Positions 19,901 to 29,875 of a DNA stretch of 64,000 bases are shown here, piece by piece. The notes beneath the pieces are model-generated. The model did no database searches, had not been told where the DNA came from, and saw nothing but the letters and a program-made list of their open reading frames with translations. Both the position numbers and the translations under genes were made by a program. The DNA is taken from the NCBI RefSeq assembly GCF_004310665.1, contig NZ_SIXF01000003.1:125087-189086 (forward strand). The letters are read 5' to 3'. Positions within the stretch are counted from its first letter, which is position 1. Each line of letters starts with the position of its first letter. This DNA is from Pedobacter kyonggii (GTDB lineage Bacteria > Bacteroidota > Bacteroidia > Sphingobacteriales > Sphingobacteriaceae).

Positions 19901-20089
19901 ATATTGAACAGGGCCACTGGCGCTTGTTCCAAGTATCGAGATCCTAACCTTTACATTTTGTTTGGCAAGTACAGTACCATCGTTATTACGGGCCACCGCC
20001 TGATAGTTGATGCCTGTAAGGCCACTTTGAGCAGATACTTTTCCGAAAAAGATAAGGATAACCGCAATAATGAGCGTAAACTTTTTCAT
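16943..20089 (-). CDS. Large secreted collagen-like repeat protein
   Basis: A 1048-residue exported protein. Residues 1-20 are a signal peptide. A folded N-terminal domain (about 22-132, starting [13 protein letters not shown]) precedes a G-X-Y collagen-like tract (about 134-288, [13 protein letters not shown] style), which should trimerise. A glycine- and asparagine-rich region follows, including two copies of a 127-residue unit around [16 protein letters not shown] and [17 protein letters not shown] distinct C-terminal domain (about 900-1048, from [12 protein letters not shown]) has no T9SS-type sorting signal. It probably forms a fibrous surface structure. It is last in an apparent operon with a PorV-like protein and a T9SS sorting-domain protein. 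Confidence 0.85.
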   Translation of the reverse strand: MKKFTLIIAVILIFFGKVSAQSGLTGINYQAVARNNDGTVLAKQNVKVRISILGTSASGPVQYQESHDLTTNTLGLFTLQIGKGSPSTGTLAGVPWQNANQYLRVELAIGGGAFTDLGATQLMSVPFALYAATGNPGPAGATGPAGPTGAPGPIGPQGLVGPAGATGPIGLTGATGPIGPQGLVGPTGATGPIGLTGPAGPIGPQGLVGPTGATGPIGLTGPAGPIGPQGLVGPAGPQGLVGPAGATGAVGPTGPAGVPGSQGPVGATGPAGPIGPIGPAGPAGELTGVAGGDLNGSYPNPLVKGIQNIAVAATAPVNGQVLKYNGTNWAPGSDAGGSLTLPFAATENSAPTLFSITNNGDGTSVEGINNTTSSSIAAVRGIVSSTAPGGFSSAVRGINNGTGGLGIGMWGSHNGSGWGVYGVTPSGIGVYGNSSGAGYGIYANSNTGIGLNATSTSGTAANIAISNNANANNALTVNTLGNGRVIDASTSGSGEGIRSTSGNGLAIHGITSSQSSAGIFGDNNGAGEAVVGRTTSNIAGAVVGRNDGGGFGVRGFIATSTANTGVGVQGEVGNNGSTGRAGRFVNTNATNIAANTFEVLSNGNGNIPDNTLGNAASFKLDNTNSVGSAVRGEVNTIFGNFGAAAIFGVSSGTGGRAGLFYASNPSGNGAALVALTDGNGNAVTANAGKNGNAVEANVDGTGDAVYGWVPTFGTGRAAHFENFNTTNTKDVLTVKTVGNGIAGNFKVDLVTGISPAVKGEVNSQFANFGTAGVYGLSSGTGGYAGLFYASNAAGNGPALIALTEGNGNGITANAGKNGDGIEATADGTGNAVYGWTPNFGTGRAARFANFNAANGLPTVHISNLGTGTTILANHTGPSGDLFIGQSAGVNVARINKAGRGFFNGGTVNSGADLAEAFDVSGEVKDFEPGDILIISVDKDRAVEKSNGAYSNLVAGVYATKPGVLLTEENIDSELLDKVPMGVIGVIPTKVCLEGGPIKRGDMLVTSSQSGVAMKADLNKVKVGQVLGKALQDFDQPTVSKIKVLVSIK
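19392..19607 (-). repeat. 72-bp tandem repeats encoding the collagen-like tract
   Basis: Three 72-bp units (starting 19392, 19464 and 19536) encode eight G-X-Y triplets each. The first two are identical base for base and the third is diverged; related partial units flank them. Such identity suggests recent duplication and likely copy-number change. Confidence 0.85.
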
Positions 20090-20128
20090 GTTAAATAATT
20101 TTAGGTGTAGAGGTATTAGATGAATATT

Positions 20129-20473
20129 TTACTGTTTGGTTGTACTTTCCTGTTGCATTGGCGGTAGTTTAACCTCTGTTTTGGGCTCGCTTTTATCTGG
20201 TTTATTTTCAGATTCAGAAGCTGTTTTTACATTTTCTGCTCCTTTTCTGCTTGCTGCGGGGATAGCACTTTTTGCACCACTTTGGCTATAATTCTGAAAT
20301 AACCTTTGCTTGGTAGGCGTAGAAACATCCTTTTTTGGTGCTTCTTCTTTAGCGCTTAATTTTTCAATCTCCGTCGATTTATTAGGGAATAAAGTATTGA
20401 TGGTTGATTTCTGAGCTTTTGCATTTGCAATACCAACCACTGTCAGTATTAACAAGAAGAATAACTTTTTCAT
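20129..20473 (-). CDS. Small secreted protein of unknown function
   Basis: Residues 1-20 are a signal peptide (MKKLFFLLILTVVGIANAKA). The remaining roughly 94 residues are rich in Lys, Glu, Ser, Thr and Pro with no predicted hydrophobic core, so it is probably disordered. No family is recognised. It sits between the PorV-like gene and the collagen-like gene with short gaps, so it is likely co-expressed and may assist that protein's export or anchoring. Confidence 0.65.
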   Translation of the reverse strand: MKKLFFLLILTVVGIANAKAQKSTINTLFPNKSTEIEKLSAKEEAPKKDVSTPTKQRLFQNYSQSGAKSAIPAASRKGAENVKTASESENKPDKSEPKTEVKLPPMQQESTTKQ

Positions 20474-20501
20474 TTTTTATAGATTGTTTGAGGTTTAAAA
20501 T

Positions 20502-21644
20502 TTAATCAATAGCATAACTTAAAGTAAATTTGATCCCGTTTCTAAGCACATAACGCCTTGCTGTGGGCGCTACATAACTCATGTCGAACTGAAAAGTTTT
20601 TACTTTTAAACCAAGGCCAACCGAAACATGTTGTCTGTTCCCCTTGTCGGGATCTTCGTAAAAATATCCGGTACGGAGAAAAAGCTGGTTCATGTAGGCA
20701 AACTCCATCCCGCCGGCAATGTTAAATTCCGATATTTCTTCTCTAAAACCACCTGGAGCATCAAAAAGAGAAGTAAATAGTGCACTAGGAACGCTTCTGG
20801 TCGGATCCTTTCCTTTTTCAATTTCATTTGTTGTTATTCCATTTGCATCCAATTTATATCTGGGTGGAGAGGGAACCATTAATTTATTTACGTCTAAAAG
20901 AAAGGTAAGGCTATTTGTTTTGTTTTTTAATAAAGTGTACCCTCCTCCAATACGTAAATTCATCGGTAGAAATGATTCAACCGTAGCACCTGAAGAGTAT
21001 TTTAATTTAGTACCAATGTTGGTTAGGCTCACGCCCCAGGCATAACGCGAATTATTTAATGTTTTTTCTGAGTATACACTAATATCAGCGGCATAGGCAT
21101 TAACAGGGTTTACCTGCAAACCATTAAATGTTCCATTGCCCAGGTCGCTCCTGATGAAACGACCGGTTAATGCAATGGCAAGATTATCTCCGAATTTTCT
21201 GGAGTACGTGCCATCAATAGCAAACTCATTGGCATTGTATTGCTGCAGAAGCCCACCGTTTTCATCGCGGAAATTAATGTTTCCCTGATCAAAATATCTT
21301 AGCGAAACACCGATTACTTCTTTGTCATTTAACTGATGGTATGCATTTAAATTACCTAGATGGAGGTTTTTGTCAATTTCCATCATCCAGGGCACATAAG
21401 AAACACTTACACCAGTTTTATTTGCGAACGAAAGTTTTGCACCATTAATAAAATTAGAATTTGCATCGCTGATTAATCCGGTTCCCGCCTCGCCAACACC
21501 TGAGTTCCGTGCATCGGGACTAATTAATAAAAATGCAGCACCGGTTGTTACCGTACTATATTGATTTTGAAGCTGAGCCTTTGCATGATTGACCAAACAA
21601 AGCAAAATCAGTACAGCAGATGCAGTTTTGATAAGCGTTTTCAT
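20502..21644 (-). CDS. porV: PorV/PorQ-family outer-membrane beta-barrel protein
   Basis: PorV shuttles T9SS cargo from the translocon to the attachment complex at the outer membrane; the wider family is FadL-like. After a signal peptide (1-23) come TGAAFLLISPDARNSGVGEAG, typical of PorV/PorQ, and alternating barrel strands ending in GIKFTLSYAID. Length 380 is usual. It follows the T9SS sorting-domain gene by 29 bp and precedes the small secreted and collagen-like genes. The symbol is by resemblance; it could be a locus-specific paralogue rather than the core PorV. Confidence 0.8.
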   Translation of the reverse strand: MKTLIKTASAVLILLCLVNHAKAQLQNQYSTVTTGAAFLLISPDARNSGVGEAGTGLISDANSNFINGAKLSFANKTGVSVSYVPWMMEIDKNLHLGNLNAYHQLNDKEVIGVSLRYFDQGNINFRDENGGLLQQYNANEFAIDGTYSRKFGDNLAIALTGRFIRSDLGNGTFNGLQVNPVNAYAADISVYSEKTLNNSRYAWGVSLTNIGTKLKYSSGATVESFLPMNLRIGGGYTLLKNKTNSLTFLLDVNKLMVPSPPRYKLDANGITTNEIEKGKDPTRSVPSALFTSLFDAPGGFREEISEFNIAGGMEFAYMNQLFLRTGYFYEDPDKGNRQHVSVGLGLKVKTFQFDMSYVAPTARRYVLRNGIKFTLSYAID

Positions 21645-21673
21645 GGAGGTATTTTAGATGGTTAGCAATAAGT

Positions 21674-22165
21674 TTATTGGATGATAAGTTTTTCAGAGAA
21701 TGTACGATAGTTGACATAAAGTACAACATGGTAGCTTCCTGAAGCAAGTCCGTTCAATGGCATTATATATTCGATTTTTCCGGCTAAACTTTTTACTGAG
21801 CTGGAGTGTACAATCTGACCGGCGTTGTTAACCAAATTGATGATCACCTTGCCATCGGTTAATAAATCGAAATCTATTTTTGTTTTTCCAATGGCAGGGT
21901 TGGGATAAACCCGCATATTACCAACTGCATTGGGAACAAAATTAGAAACGGTAGTTTCTGGCTGTTGGAAACCCTGGGTAAGCATAATACCAGCATTTTG
22001 GAGGGTGAGGGTGGCTACTTCGCCAATGGTAAACTGCACCAATGTATTGCCCACCTGAGCACTTCCACCTGTACTGGCCACTACGCTGCGGGTAAGCGCG
22101 GCCTGACCATAAGATTTAAATAAGCACAGGGAACAAATTAAAGAGCATAAAAATATCTTTTTCAT
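21674..22165 (-). CDS. T9SS type A sorting-domain protein
   Basis: A 163-residue exported protein. A signal peptide (about 1-20) leads to a short N-terminal part with GEVATLTLQNAGIMLTQGFQQP. The C-terminal sorting domain covers about 85-163, with VYPNPAIGKTKIDF at its start, GQIVHSS in the middle and LASGSYHVVLYV then KLIIQ at the end. This is the type A signal recognised by the type IX system. It has almost no cargo domain, so it may be a small surface factor. It is first in the operon with PorV. Confidence 0.88.
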   Translation of the reverse strand: MKKIFLCSLICSLCLFKSYGQAALTRSVVASTGGSAQVGNTLVQFTIGEVATLTLQNAGIMLTQGFQQPETTVSNFVPNAVGNMRVYPNPAIGKTKIDFDLLTDGKVIINLVNNAGQIVHSSSVKSLAGKIEYIMPLNGLASGSYHVVLYVNYRTFSEKLIIQ

Positions 22166-22344
22166 AGAGCGCAGGAAAGTTATTTAGTTAGGTTTTATAG
22201 AATTAGCATCCTATAATTTCAACCATAATTTTCATCGCTCAAAAGGTAGAAAGGATGAGTGTTAATGGATGACCATTACAAATTGACATAAATCAATCAA
22301 CTATTTCAATACGCTTTTTACGGTATTTTTTTAACGAACAGTGC

Positions 22345-22992
22345 TTATTGTAAGCCGAGAAATGCCTTATTTTCCAATGCATATTTAACCAATAATGCAG
22401 TATTGTTTAAATTGAGTTTATAAAAAATATTTTTACGGTGCGTGTCAACTGTTCTGGTGCTTAAGAAAAGCAGATCAGCAATTTCAGCATTGGTATTGCC
22501 CTCAACAATGAGGCTAACAATTTCAAGCTCGCGGGAGGAGAGAATGTGTTTATTCTTTTTACCAGAATATTTCTTATAGCATAAAAATTCTTCGAGGATA
22601 TCTTCCAAACCGCCTGATACATAGTACGCACCCTGATAAACGTAATCAATTGCCTTAAACAGGTTTTTATCGTCTGTATCTTTAAAAAGAAAGCCTTTGG
22701 CGCCTGCTTCGAGCATATTCAGTACATTTCTTTTATCATTAAGCATAGACAATATGATCACCTTGATTTCTGGATAATCTGATCTGATAATTTTAAGGGT
22801 TTGATAACCGTTTAAAACCGGCATATTGATGTCCAATAGTATTACATCCGGCCTTTCATTTTTAACAAGATCGATCACTTCAGCGCCATTATTGGCTACT
22901 GCAATTACTTTAAAATCTTTTCTTACGGCCAAAATAAGTTTTAGCCCGTTGATTAATACATTATGATCATCTGCGATTAGTAGCTTAATCAT
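22345..22992 (-). CDS. NarL/LuxR-type response regulator
   Basis: The receiver domain (about 1-120) has the acidic pair in IADDHNVLINGL and the phosphoacceptor Asp in VILLDINMPVLNG. The C-terminal LuxR helix-turn-helix is in LSSRELEIVSLIVEG and TRTVDTHRKNI. Length 215 is standard. Its start overlaps the end of the histidine kinase gene by 8 bp, so the two form one two-component system. Its targets may include the surface-protein operon just downstream, which has the same orientation. Confidence 0.93.
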   Translation of the reverse strand: MIKLLIADDHNVLINGLKLILAVRKDFKVIAVANNGAEVIDLVKNERPDVILLDINMPVLNGYQTLKIIRSDYPEIKVIILSMLNDKRNVLNMLEAGAKGFLFKDTDDKNLFKAIDYVYQGAYYVSGGLEDILEEFLCYKKYSGKKNKHILSSRELEIVSLIVEGNTNAEIADLLFLSTRTVDTHRKNIFYKLNLNNTALLVKYALENKAFLGLQ

Positions 22993-25900
22993 TAATTTTT
23001 TGTTTTAAAATCCTTTTTAGATTAAGTGTAATGGTAACGGCAACGCCTCTTCCAATTGCTGTATCAGTATTCAATTCTGCCTTTATAGCGTGGATATGTG
23101 CTTCAATATTAAATAAGCCATAGCCTCTTTTTGCGGTTTGAAAGTCGTATCCCTTGCCGTCATCTTCGTAAAGCAAAATCAGCTTTTCGTGGCGGTTGAT
23201 AATTACGATATGGATATTTTTTGCTTCAGCATGTTTTATGGTGTTATAAATTAACTCCTGGCAGATTCTGTAAATGGCATACTCTGGCGTACTTTTAAGA
23301 GCAACAGTAAAGCCCGAATAATCGAAGTGGATTTTTATGATGCCTAATTTGTTGATGCTATCGATAAGATCTTCCATTGCAGTAACCAAGCCATTTTCGT
23401 CGAGCGTTTTAGGACTTAAATTAATCAAAGTTGTTCTGAGCATGCTAATAGATGAATCAATGTATTCTGTTGATAATTTGCGGAGTTCGCCACCATCGAT
23501 CATTTTATTAATGTCGCCAGCCAAAAGGTAATGTTTTAACGAAGATAACTTTAACCCTAATTCATCATGGAGATAATTTGCTATTCTTTCTCTGTCTGTT
23601 TTTTGAAAGTTGATCATTTGACGTAATTGCAGCACCTGATGATGTTTAACCCATCTTAAATAAATAAAGAGCGTGAGTAACGAAATGATGGTTAAGCTAA
23701 CAATAAACAGCGTTATAAACCAGTTCTTTTGCCAAAAAGGGGCGCTGATTACTATCGTTAAAATGTTTTTTTTATTGCTGTAAACATCAGTGAGTACAAG
23801 TTTGAAGTTTCCGGGTGGCATATTTGGAAACCGGATGCTATTGCTGCCAAAAACGCTAACCTTTTTGTTGTCATAGCCAATCATTTGGTAAACTATTTTT
23901 CTGTGCGTAGGGTTAATGAAATCCATTGTACTGAAAGCAATTGTGATGGTGTTTTCATCATGATGCAGCTTTAAGCTTTTGGTTGTAATCGGGTTGCCGA
24001 TGCCTTGATGGATCTGGTCATTGATCAGAATGTCGGTAATCTGGGGCTTGGAATGACTGGTATAAACTTTTGGTTTATTTGGATCTATCACATTAATTCC
24101 ATTAATCCCCCCGAAGGCCAATAGCCCATTTTTAAGTGATGCAGCCGCGTTAGGATTAAAAACCATGCTCTGCAGCCCATCACTAATGCTATAACGGGTT
24201 TGATTATTGCTTTTTGTATTGTAGAAATACAATCCATTGCTGGTTGCTACCCAAAGGTTTTTATATTGATCTGCTAAAACACTACGGCAGTTTAAATCTG
24301 CCAATGCCAATTTTTCTATGGTATTTGTAGCTGAGTTGAATTTTAAAAGCCCTGCGGTTGTAGCCAGATAAATGCTTTTGTCAACTGTAATGTTGCCATT
24401 TATACCATAAGGCGATCTGGTAATTTCTTTAATGAAAATAAATTTTCCGGCTGTTAATTGCGCAAGATATATGGATGTATAATAGGTTTGGATGATGACC
24501 TGATTATTCTTCGTAGGTATTATCCGCTGTATATTGGGCCATAATACTGCACGGTTAATGCCCCGATCCATTTCAAAATAAAGCTCGTTTTCTGGGCTAA
24601 TGATAACCTTGGCTACACCATATTCTGTAGCAGCAAATAAATCAGGGCCTATTTTTGAAATCTGATTGATCTGAACTTTTCCGTTTAACTTTTCCGAAAA
24701 CTTTATTTTTAATGGATTGAATTTTTGCTTTTGGATATCGTAAATAAAAAAAAAGCCATTATAAAGTCCAGTTAAAATATTGCCGTTATCTAATTCAATG
24801 AGTTGGGCAATCCCATGGTTTAAAAATTCATGTTTAATTGGTTTTGTTAAATCTGAACGATAGATAAGCAAGCCGGCATTCTTTGTCCCGCACCAATACT
24901 GACCATTTTTAGGTTGTAAGATTACACTTACATCATTTTCGGAATTAAGAGAAACATCATCCTTATTAAGATACCTTGAAAAAATTACCTTATTTAAATT
25001 GGTATAATCGAGGCCATAACCATTAATGCCCACGAACAGGTTCTGTTTTTGATCGATGTAAATTTTTCGGATATAATTGCCTGATAGGCTAAACGAATTA
25101 TCAGATTGGTGGTTATACTCAGCAAAAAACTTTTTCGTTCCTAAATCGAACAAAAGTAAGCCATTTCTTCTGGTACCTACAATAAGCCAGGGTTTGTTGG
25201 GATATTTTGCAATAGTCGTTACAGAAAGGTTACTGCTCGTTTTACAGCTATTGAAACGCTCATGCTGTTTGGTTTTAATATTTAGTTTTATCAATCCCTT
25301 ATCACTGGCAAGCCAGAGCAAACTGTCTGATGCAAAGTATACATCTTCAATATGACTGTTAAGGTTTTCATTGGTGCTGTTCATAAAAAACTCCCGATGT
25401 TGCTGCCCCTTAACATCATCGGCCTTGTTGATATAAATGCCTTTTACACCTCTGCTAACAAACCAATCCAGCTTATTGTAGAATGGAACCGGACTAAAAA
25501 GATATCCATTAGAATAGGTTGTTACATATTGAGTAGTATTGCGTTTATTGCTGTATTTATAAACATTACCAGCAAGATATACCCAAAGATCTTGCTGTTT
25601 GTCTATATAAAAGGGGAAAGCGTAGTAGTTTTCATTCAGTTTTATGCCTTTTGCGAAATTGTAATGTTTAAAATTATCCTTTATCCGGTCATATTTCACC
25701 AGGTTGCGCTGCGACCCGATAATCAGATCGCCATTTTTTTCTTCGATAATGTTGGTAATGTAGTTTCCCGGAAAAGGGTCTGCGTTATTTTTTCTTTTAT
25801 AGGTGATACAGGTTTTACCATCAAAACGGTTCAACCCATTTTCGGTGCCAATCCATAAAAACCCGTCTTTATCGGTATGCAATGTCCGTATTGTCGGGTC

Positions 25901-26047
25901 GCTTAAACCATCTTCTAGGGTAAGGTGCTTAAATAATAAGGTAGGTTCTCTTTGAGCGGAAACAGAAAGATGTAAGAAAATAAAACAGAAGATACAGTAT
26001 AACCTTCTTATCAAAATAAATCTGAAAAAAGGAATAAGTAAGCGCAT
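22985..26047 (-). CDS. Propeller-type sensor histidine kinase (HisKA_3)
   Basis: A large membrane kinase of 1020 residues. The signal-like N-terminus and then repeated propeller blades (LFKHLTLEDGLSDPTI, GFLWIGTENGLNRFDG and similar) form the periplasmic sensor, followed by a Y_Y_Y-type Ig domain. A single transmembrane helix (about 770-792) leads to the HisKA_3 helix with His in RIANYLHDELGL. The ATPase shows ELIYNTIKHAEAKN and LYEDDGKGYDF. Unlike classical hybrid sensors it has no receiver or AraC domain; the NarL-type regulator is a separate gene overlapping by 8 bp. Confidence 0.9.
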   Translation of the reverse strand: MRLLIPFFRFILIRRLYCIFCFIFLHLSVSAQREPTLLFKHLTLEDGLSDPTIRTLHTDKDGFLWIGTENGLNRFDGKTCITYKRKNNADPFPGNYITNIIEEKNGDLIIGSQRNLVKYDRIKDNFKHYNFAKGIKLNENYYAFPFYIDKQQDLWVYLAGNVYKYSNKRNTTQYVTTYSNGYLFSPVPFYNKLDWFVSRGVKGIYINKADDVKGQQHREFFMNSTNENLNSHIEDVYFASDSLLWLASDKGLIKLNIKTKQHERFNSCKTSSNLSVTTIAKYPNKPWLIVGTRRNGLLLFDLGTKKFFAEYNHQSDNSFSLSGNYIRKIYIDQKQNLFVGINGYGLDYTNLNKVIFSRYLNKDDVSLNSENDVSVILQPKNGQYWCGTKNAGLLIYRSDLTKPIKHEFLNHGIAQLIELDNGNILTGLYNGFFFIYDIQKQKFNPLKIKFSEKLNGKVQINQISKIGPDLFAATEYGVAKVIISPENELYFEMDRGINRAVLWPNIQRIIPTKNNQVIIQTYYTSIYLAQLTAGKFIFIKEITRSPYGINGNITVDKSIYLATTAGLLKFNSATNTIEKLALADLNCRSVLADQYKNLWVATSNGLYFYNTKSNNQTRYSISDGLQSMVFNPNAAASLKNGLLAFGGINGINVIDPNKPKVYTSHSKPQITDILINDQIHQGIGNPITTKSLKLHHDENTITIAFSTMDFINPTHRKIVYQMIGYDNKKVSVFGSNSIRFPNMPPGNFKLVLTDVYSNKKNILTIVISAPFWQKNWFITLFIVSLTIISLLTLFIYLRWVKHHQVLQLRQMINFQKTDRERIANYLHDELGLKLSSLKHYLLAGDINKMIDGGELRKLSTEYIDSSISMLRTTLINLSPKTLDENGLVTAMEDLIDSINKLGIIKIHFDYSGFTVALKSTPEYAIYRICQELIYNTIKHAEAKNIHIVIINRHEKLILLYEDDGKGYDFQTAKRGYGLFNIEAHIHAIKAELNTDTAIGRGVAVTITLNLKRILKQKIND

Positions 26048-26166
26048 GAGATGTTAATGTGAGATGGTTTGAATTTTAAATATATAAAAATATAATTAAC
26101 TGAATCGATTGACTTTCCATGAACCTGTATTCTGCTCTTTTATTTAAAAAGTAGATAAAAAAATAC

Positions 26167-26174
26167 TATGTTTG
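26167..26174 (+). promoter_or_regulatory. Candidate -7 box for the siderophore receptor
   Basis: TATGTTTG fits TAnnTTTG, 45 bp before the start codon. The sequence that follows (26185-26207) contains a TCTAAATA half-site that could belong to an iron-responsive operator, but the dyad is weak. Confidence 0.35.
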
Positions 26175-26219
26175 CGGCTTTATTTTTAATAAGTCTAAAT
26201 AGTATTTAATTCTTGTTTC

Positions 26220-28685
26220 ATGAAGATAACCTTTACCCAAGTGGCCTTATGCCTTTTTTTCTTTTTTTTCCTCTCATACAGTGCTTCTGCGCAACAGACC
26301 GTAAAATTGCAGGGATATGTACGTGATATTAAGGGTAACCCACTTCCCGGTGTTACCATCAGTGTTGAGCATACAAAATTAACTACCTCAACAAATAACA
26401 AAGGTTATTACAGGTTACAGGTGGGCCAGGGCAAGCTAATTTTACATTTCAATTTCATCGGTTTTAGGCAATCAGTTAAAACGATCGAAATCAGTGGGGA
26501 TACGGATGAAAATGTTGTTCTGACCGAATCAAATTCAGATCTTCAGCAGGTAGAAATTACAGGGCGTAAAGAAAAAGCCTATAAAACCAGAGCGACCTTT
26601 ATTGGTAAGATTGAAAATGAACTCAAAGATATTCCTCAATCTGTTTCCTATGCCAGTAAGGAATTGATTGCCGATCAGGGCCTCATGCGCGTTGGTGAGG
26701 TAGTGAAAAACTTTAGCGGGGTAAATCAGTTCAGTTTTTATGATGACTTAACCATCCGTGGCTTTCGTGTAAATGGACAGAGCAATACCCAGTTGCTGAA
26801 CGGACTAAGAACAAGTACAGGTTTCTGGAAACAGTCGCTCGCCAATTATCTGGAAAGGGTTGAAGTGCTAAAAGGTCCGTCTTCTGCACTTTTTGGAAAC
26901 GCAAGTCCGGGTGGTGTGGTAAACCGTGTAACCAAAAAGCCGCTTGATGAAACCAGAAGATCCATCAGTATGACGATGGGAAGTTTCAACACCTTCCGTG
27001 GGCTTGCCGATTTTACCGGACCGGCGTCAAAAGACAGCACGTTGCTTTACCGCTTAAACCTTGGCTATGAAAATGCAGAAACTTTCAGGGATTTAATGTT
27101 TGACAGGAACTTTGTTATAGCGCCTTCGCTTACCTTCGTCCCATCTGAAAAAACAAGGATAAATTTTGATCTGGTCTATACCGATTCAAAAAGCAGGCTT
27201 GACAGGGGACAGCCGATTTTTGGTAGTTTTGATTTAAATTCGACCCCTCAGTCGTTATCCCTGAACACCACAAACGATTACCTGAACGAACTAACCTATA
27301 ATGCAACGATCTCCATTACCCATAAGATCAGCGATGTATTGAGCCTGAATGCTTCATATCTAAAAACAGGATATTCAGAAGATCTAAATGAGCACCGTAC
27401 TTCCAATTCTTATGGTGTTGATGGCAATGGCCAGCCCATCAATAATCTTGCAGGAATGAATGTTCAGATCAGAAAACGCAAGCGTTTTATCGATAATTTC
27501 TCCGGGTATATCAACTATACACCTACAACCGGGCCGATATCACATAAGGTCGTAGCGGGTTATGATTTTGGGAGTGAAAAAACGCCTGTAGGTGGTTCAC
27601 AGATGACAGCAGGCGGTTATAGAAATGCAGCGAACAATGGCTTTATTGCAACTTATGTGGCAGCCAAAAAAAGCGATTACCTGCTCGATAAGGGCAATCC
27701 GGTTCCCAATGTTCCACACTTTAACCTGAATGATCCGCTGTCATCTCAAAGAATGCAGGATGACAGCAAGCTTTTCTTTGCTCAATCTGTAGTGGCCCCA
27801 GCATATTATTATCTTAACTCAGGGTATATTCAGGATCAGTTAAAAATTGGCGGGCTGCAGGTTTTACTTGGAGTGCGATATGAATATTATACTGATTTTG
27901 CAAATTATAAAACTCAAACTGAAGCGAAAGCCAATTCTCATGCCTGGCTACCGCGATTGGGTGCCGTGTATACTATTAATTCAAATATTAACTTTTATGG
28001 AAGTTATGTTGAGGGATACAATCCTCAGACTTCTGCGACCATATCAAACCCAAATGCAGGTGGGCCATTTGATCCCTTGAAAAGCAATATGATAGAATTT
28101 GGGGCAAAAACCAGCTGGCTCAGAGATCAATTAAGCATTACCGCCGCAGTGTATCAGATTAAGCAGACCGGAGCGCTGTATGCAACGCCTGGAGTGATTG
28201 ATGTATTAAGGCAGATCGGGGATGAACAGTCAAGAGGTTTTGAGCTTGATGTGGTTGGAAAAATTATGCCAAACTGGAATGTAATTGCATCGTACTCATA
28301 CAACAGCGCAAAAATTATGGAAAGCGGTACGGTAGGAGAGATTGGGCTTCAGAAGCCGAACGCGCCGAAAAATACTGCAAATTTATGGACCCGTTATAAC
28401 TTTATAGACGGGGTTGCCAAAGGTTTTGGGATAGCATTAGGGCTAAATTACATGGATAAAAGAAACCTGATCTATGATGTGAAACTTTCCCCTGAAAATC
28501 AGATTACCATACCATCGTTCACGCTTCTTAATGCCGGGCTGTTCTATAATATCGGAAAACTCCAGCTTCAGTTAAATGCAAATAACATCGGCAATAAAAA
28601 ACACTGGGTGGGCGGATATGATTATCTACGGTTATTTCCGGGGCAGCCAGAGAACTATATGCTAACAGTTGGATATTCATTTTAA
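26220..28685 (+). CDS. TonB-dependent siderophore-type receptor
   Basis: Outer-membrane importer of a ferric chelate or similar ligand, powered by TonB. After a signal peptide (1-24) comes a carboxypeptidase-regulatory-like domain (GYVRDIKGNPLPGVTISVEH, about 30-110), then the plug (SNTQLLNGLRTSTGFWKQSL, VEVLKGPSSALFGNASPGG) and a beta-barrel ending in a terminal Phe (MLTVGYSF). Length 821 matches ferric-siderophore receptors, and it lacks the SusC pattern and a SusD partner. Its stop overlaps the start of the PepSY gene (TAATG), which supports an iron role. Confidence 0.9.
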   Translation: MKITFTQVALCLFFFFFLSYSASAQQTVKLQGYVRDIKGNPLPGVTISVEHTKLTTSTNNKGYYRLQVGQGKLILHFNFIGFRQSVKTIEISGDTDENVVLTESNSDLQQVEITGRKEKAYKTRATFIGKIENELKDIPQSVSYASKELIADQGLMRVGEVVKNFSGVNQFSFYDDLTIRGFRVNGQSNTQLLNGLRTSTGFWKQSLANYLERVEVLKGPSSALFGNASPGGVVNRVTKKPLDETRRSISMTMGSFNTFRGLADFTGPASKDSTLLYRLNLGYENAETFRDLMFDRNFVIAPSLTFVPSEKTRINFDLVYTDSKSRLDRGQPIFGSFDLNSTPQSLSLNTTNDYLNELTYNATISITHKISDVLSLNASYLKTGYSEDLNEHRTSNSYGVDGNGQPINNLAGMNVQIRKRKRFIDNFSGYINYTPTTGPISHKVVAGYDFGSEKTPVGGSQMTAGGYRNAANNGFIATYVAAKKSDYLLDKGNPVPNVPHFNLNDPLSSQRMQDDSKLFFAQSVVAPAYYYLNSGYIQDQLKIGGLQVLLGVRYEYYTDFANYKTQTEAKANSHAWLPRLGAVYTINSNINFYGSYVEGYNPQTSATISNPNAGGPFDPLKSNMIEFGAKTSWLRDQLSITAAVYQIKQTGALYATPGVIDVLRQIGDEQSRGFELDVVGKIMPNWNVIASYSYNSAKIMESGTVGEIGLQKPNAPKNTANLWTRYNFIDGVAKGFGIALGLNYMDKRNLIYDVKLSPENQITIPSFTLLNAGLFYNIGKLQLQLNANNIGNKKHWVGGYDYLRLFPGQPENYMLTVGYSF

Positions 28686-29866
28686 TGGCCAAAAGTAAAT
28701 TTAAAAAGATTACCGGATGGCTCCATCTTTGGATAGGGCTGGTAACGGGAGTTGTGGTACTGATTGTATCCATCACTGGATGCATTTATGTATTCAACGA
28801 GGAGATATTTGATACCGTCCACCGGGATATTGTTTATGTTCAGAAAGCTGGCCAGCCAAAGCCAGTTTCTGAATTGCTTGCCATTGCAGAACAAGCAGTT
28901 GGCCCTGGCAAAGTCCTCTCAAATGTGAAGATTTCAGCAGACAACAAAAGCTATGTGTTTTCTGGTTTTAAGGTTAATAAAAAGGAAAAGATCAACCTTT
29001 GGTACTTTAGCCAATTTGAGTATTTAAATGATGTTTATGTGAATCAGTACACGGGGAAGGTTCTGGGGATAATTGATGTCCGTTACGAATTTTTCAATAT
29101 CGTTGAACAGCTGCACAGACAGTTGTTATTGGTAAAACCTATCGGAAGTCTTGTAGTAGGTTCCTGCATTCTTCTATTTCTTGTGATGCTCATCAGCGGT
29201 TTTGTCCTTTGGTTGCCAAAAAACTACAAGCAGTTTAAAAAAAGTATTAAAATCAAATGGAATGCAAAATGGAAACGGGTAAATTACGATCTGCATAATT
29301 CATTGGGATTTTATGTTCTGCCAGTGGCGATGCTTATTGCGATTACAGGTTTGGTATGGTCTTTCAAATGGTGGGAAACAGGGATTTATAAACTTTTGGG
29401 AGACAAGGGGAAGGTCGGCTTTGCGAGAACACTGCCTACAATCAATGCCAGTGATTCGACATTAAACAAGATTGACCTCATCCATTATGACCTGTTAAAA
29501 AAACTAAAAGGCGACTGGTCGCAGATCGGAATCGGTATCCCAACTGAAGCTAATAAGGTTTCAACCTCGTTTGTCAGTATTGAGAGCAATAGGGATGGCT
29601 GGCGGGGTGTTAGTTATTATTTTTATGACGGTAGGACCGGAAAGATAATCGATGTTTTGCCGCATTCACAAAAGACGTTGGGTATGAAATGGAGAAATTC
29701 GAATCTTCCAATGCATACAGGTAGAATATATGGTCTGGGTACACAGTTATTGGCTTTTTTTGCTGCTTTGATCTGTGCTTCCCTTCCGGTTTCAGGGTTT
29801 ATGATCTGGTTGGGGAAAAAGAGGAAAAAGCCTAAATCTTCCCTCAAGTTGGGTTTGAATGCTTAA
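28685..29866 (+). CDS. PepSY-associated membrane protein, probable siderophore/iron reductase partner
   Basis: About four transmembrane helices with PepSY-type soluble segments between. The N-terminal WLHLWIGLVTGVVVLIVSIT, the central NIVEQLHRQLLL, NYDLHNSLGFYVLPVAML and MHTGRIYGLGTQLLAFF are typical of the PepSY_TM family, with conserved His in transmembrane segments that may bind haem. Such genes commonly follow TonB siderophore receptors and are thought to release iron by reduction. It is translationally coupled to the receptor. Confidence 0.87.
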   Translation: MAKSKFKKITGWLHLWIGLVTGVVVLIVSITGCIYVFNEEIFDTVHRDIVYVQKAGQPKPVSELLAIAEQAVGPGKVLSNVKISADNKSYVFSGFKVNKKEKINLWYFSQFEYLNDVYVNQYTGKVLGIIDVRYEFFNIVEQLHRQLLLVKPIGSLVVGSCILLFLVMLISGFVLWLPKNYKQFKKSIKIKWNAKWKRVNYDLHNSLGFYVLPVAMLIAITGLVWSFKWWETGIYKLLGDKGKVGFARTLPTINASDSTLNKIDLIHYDLLKKLKGDWSQIGIGIPTEANKVSTSFVSIESNRDGWRGVSYYFYDGRTGKIIDVLPHSQKTLGMKWRNSNLPMHTGRIYGLGTQLLAFFAALICASLPVSGFMIWLGKKRKKPKSSLKLGLNA

Positions 29867-29875
29867 AAATGAGCC

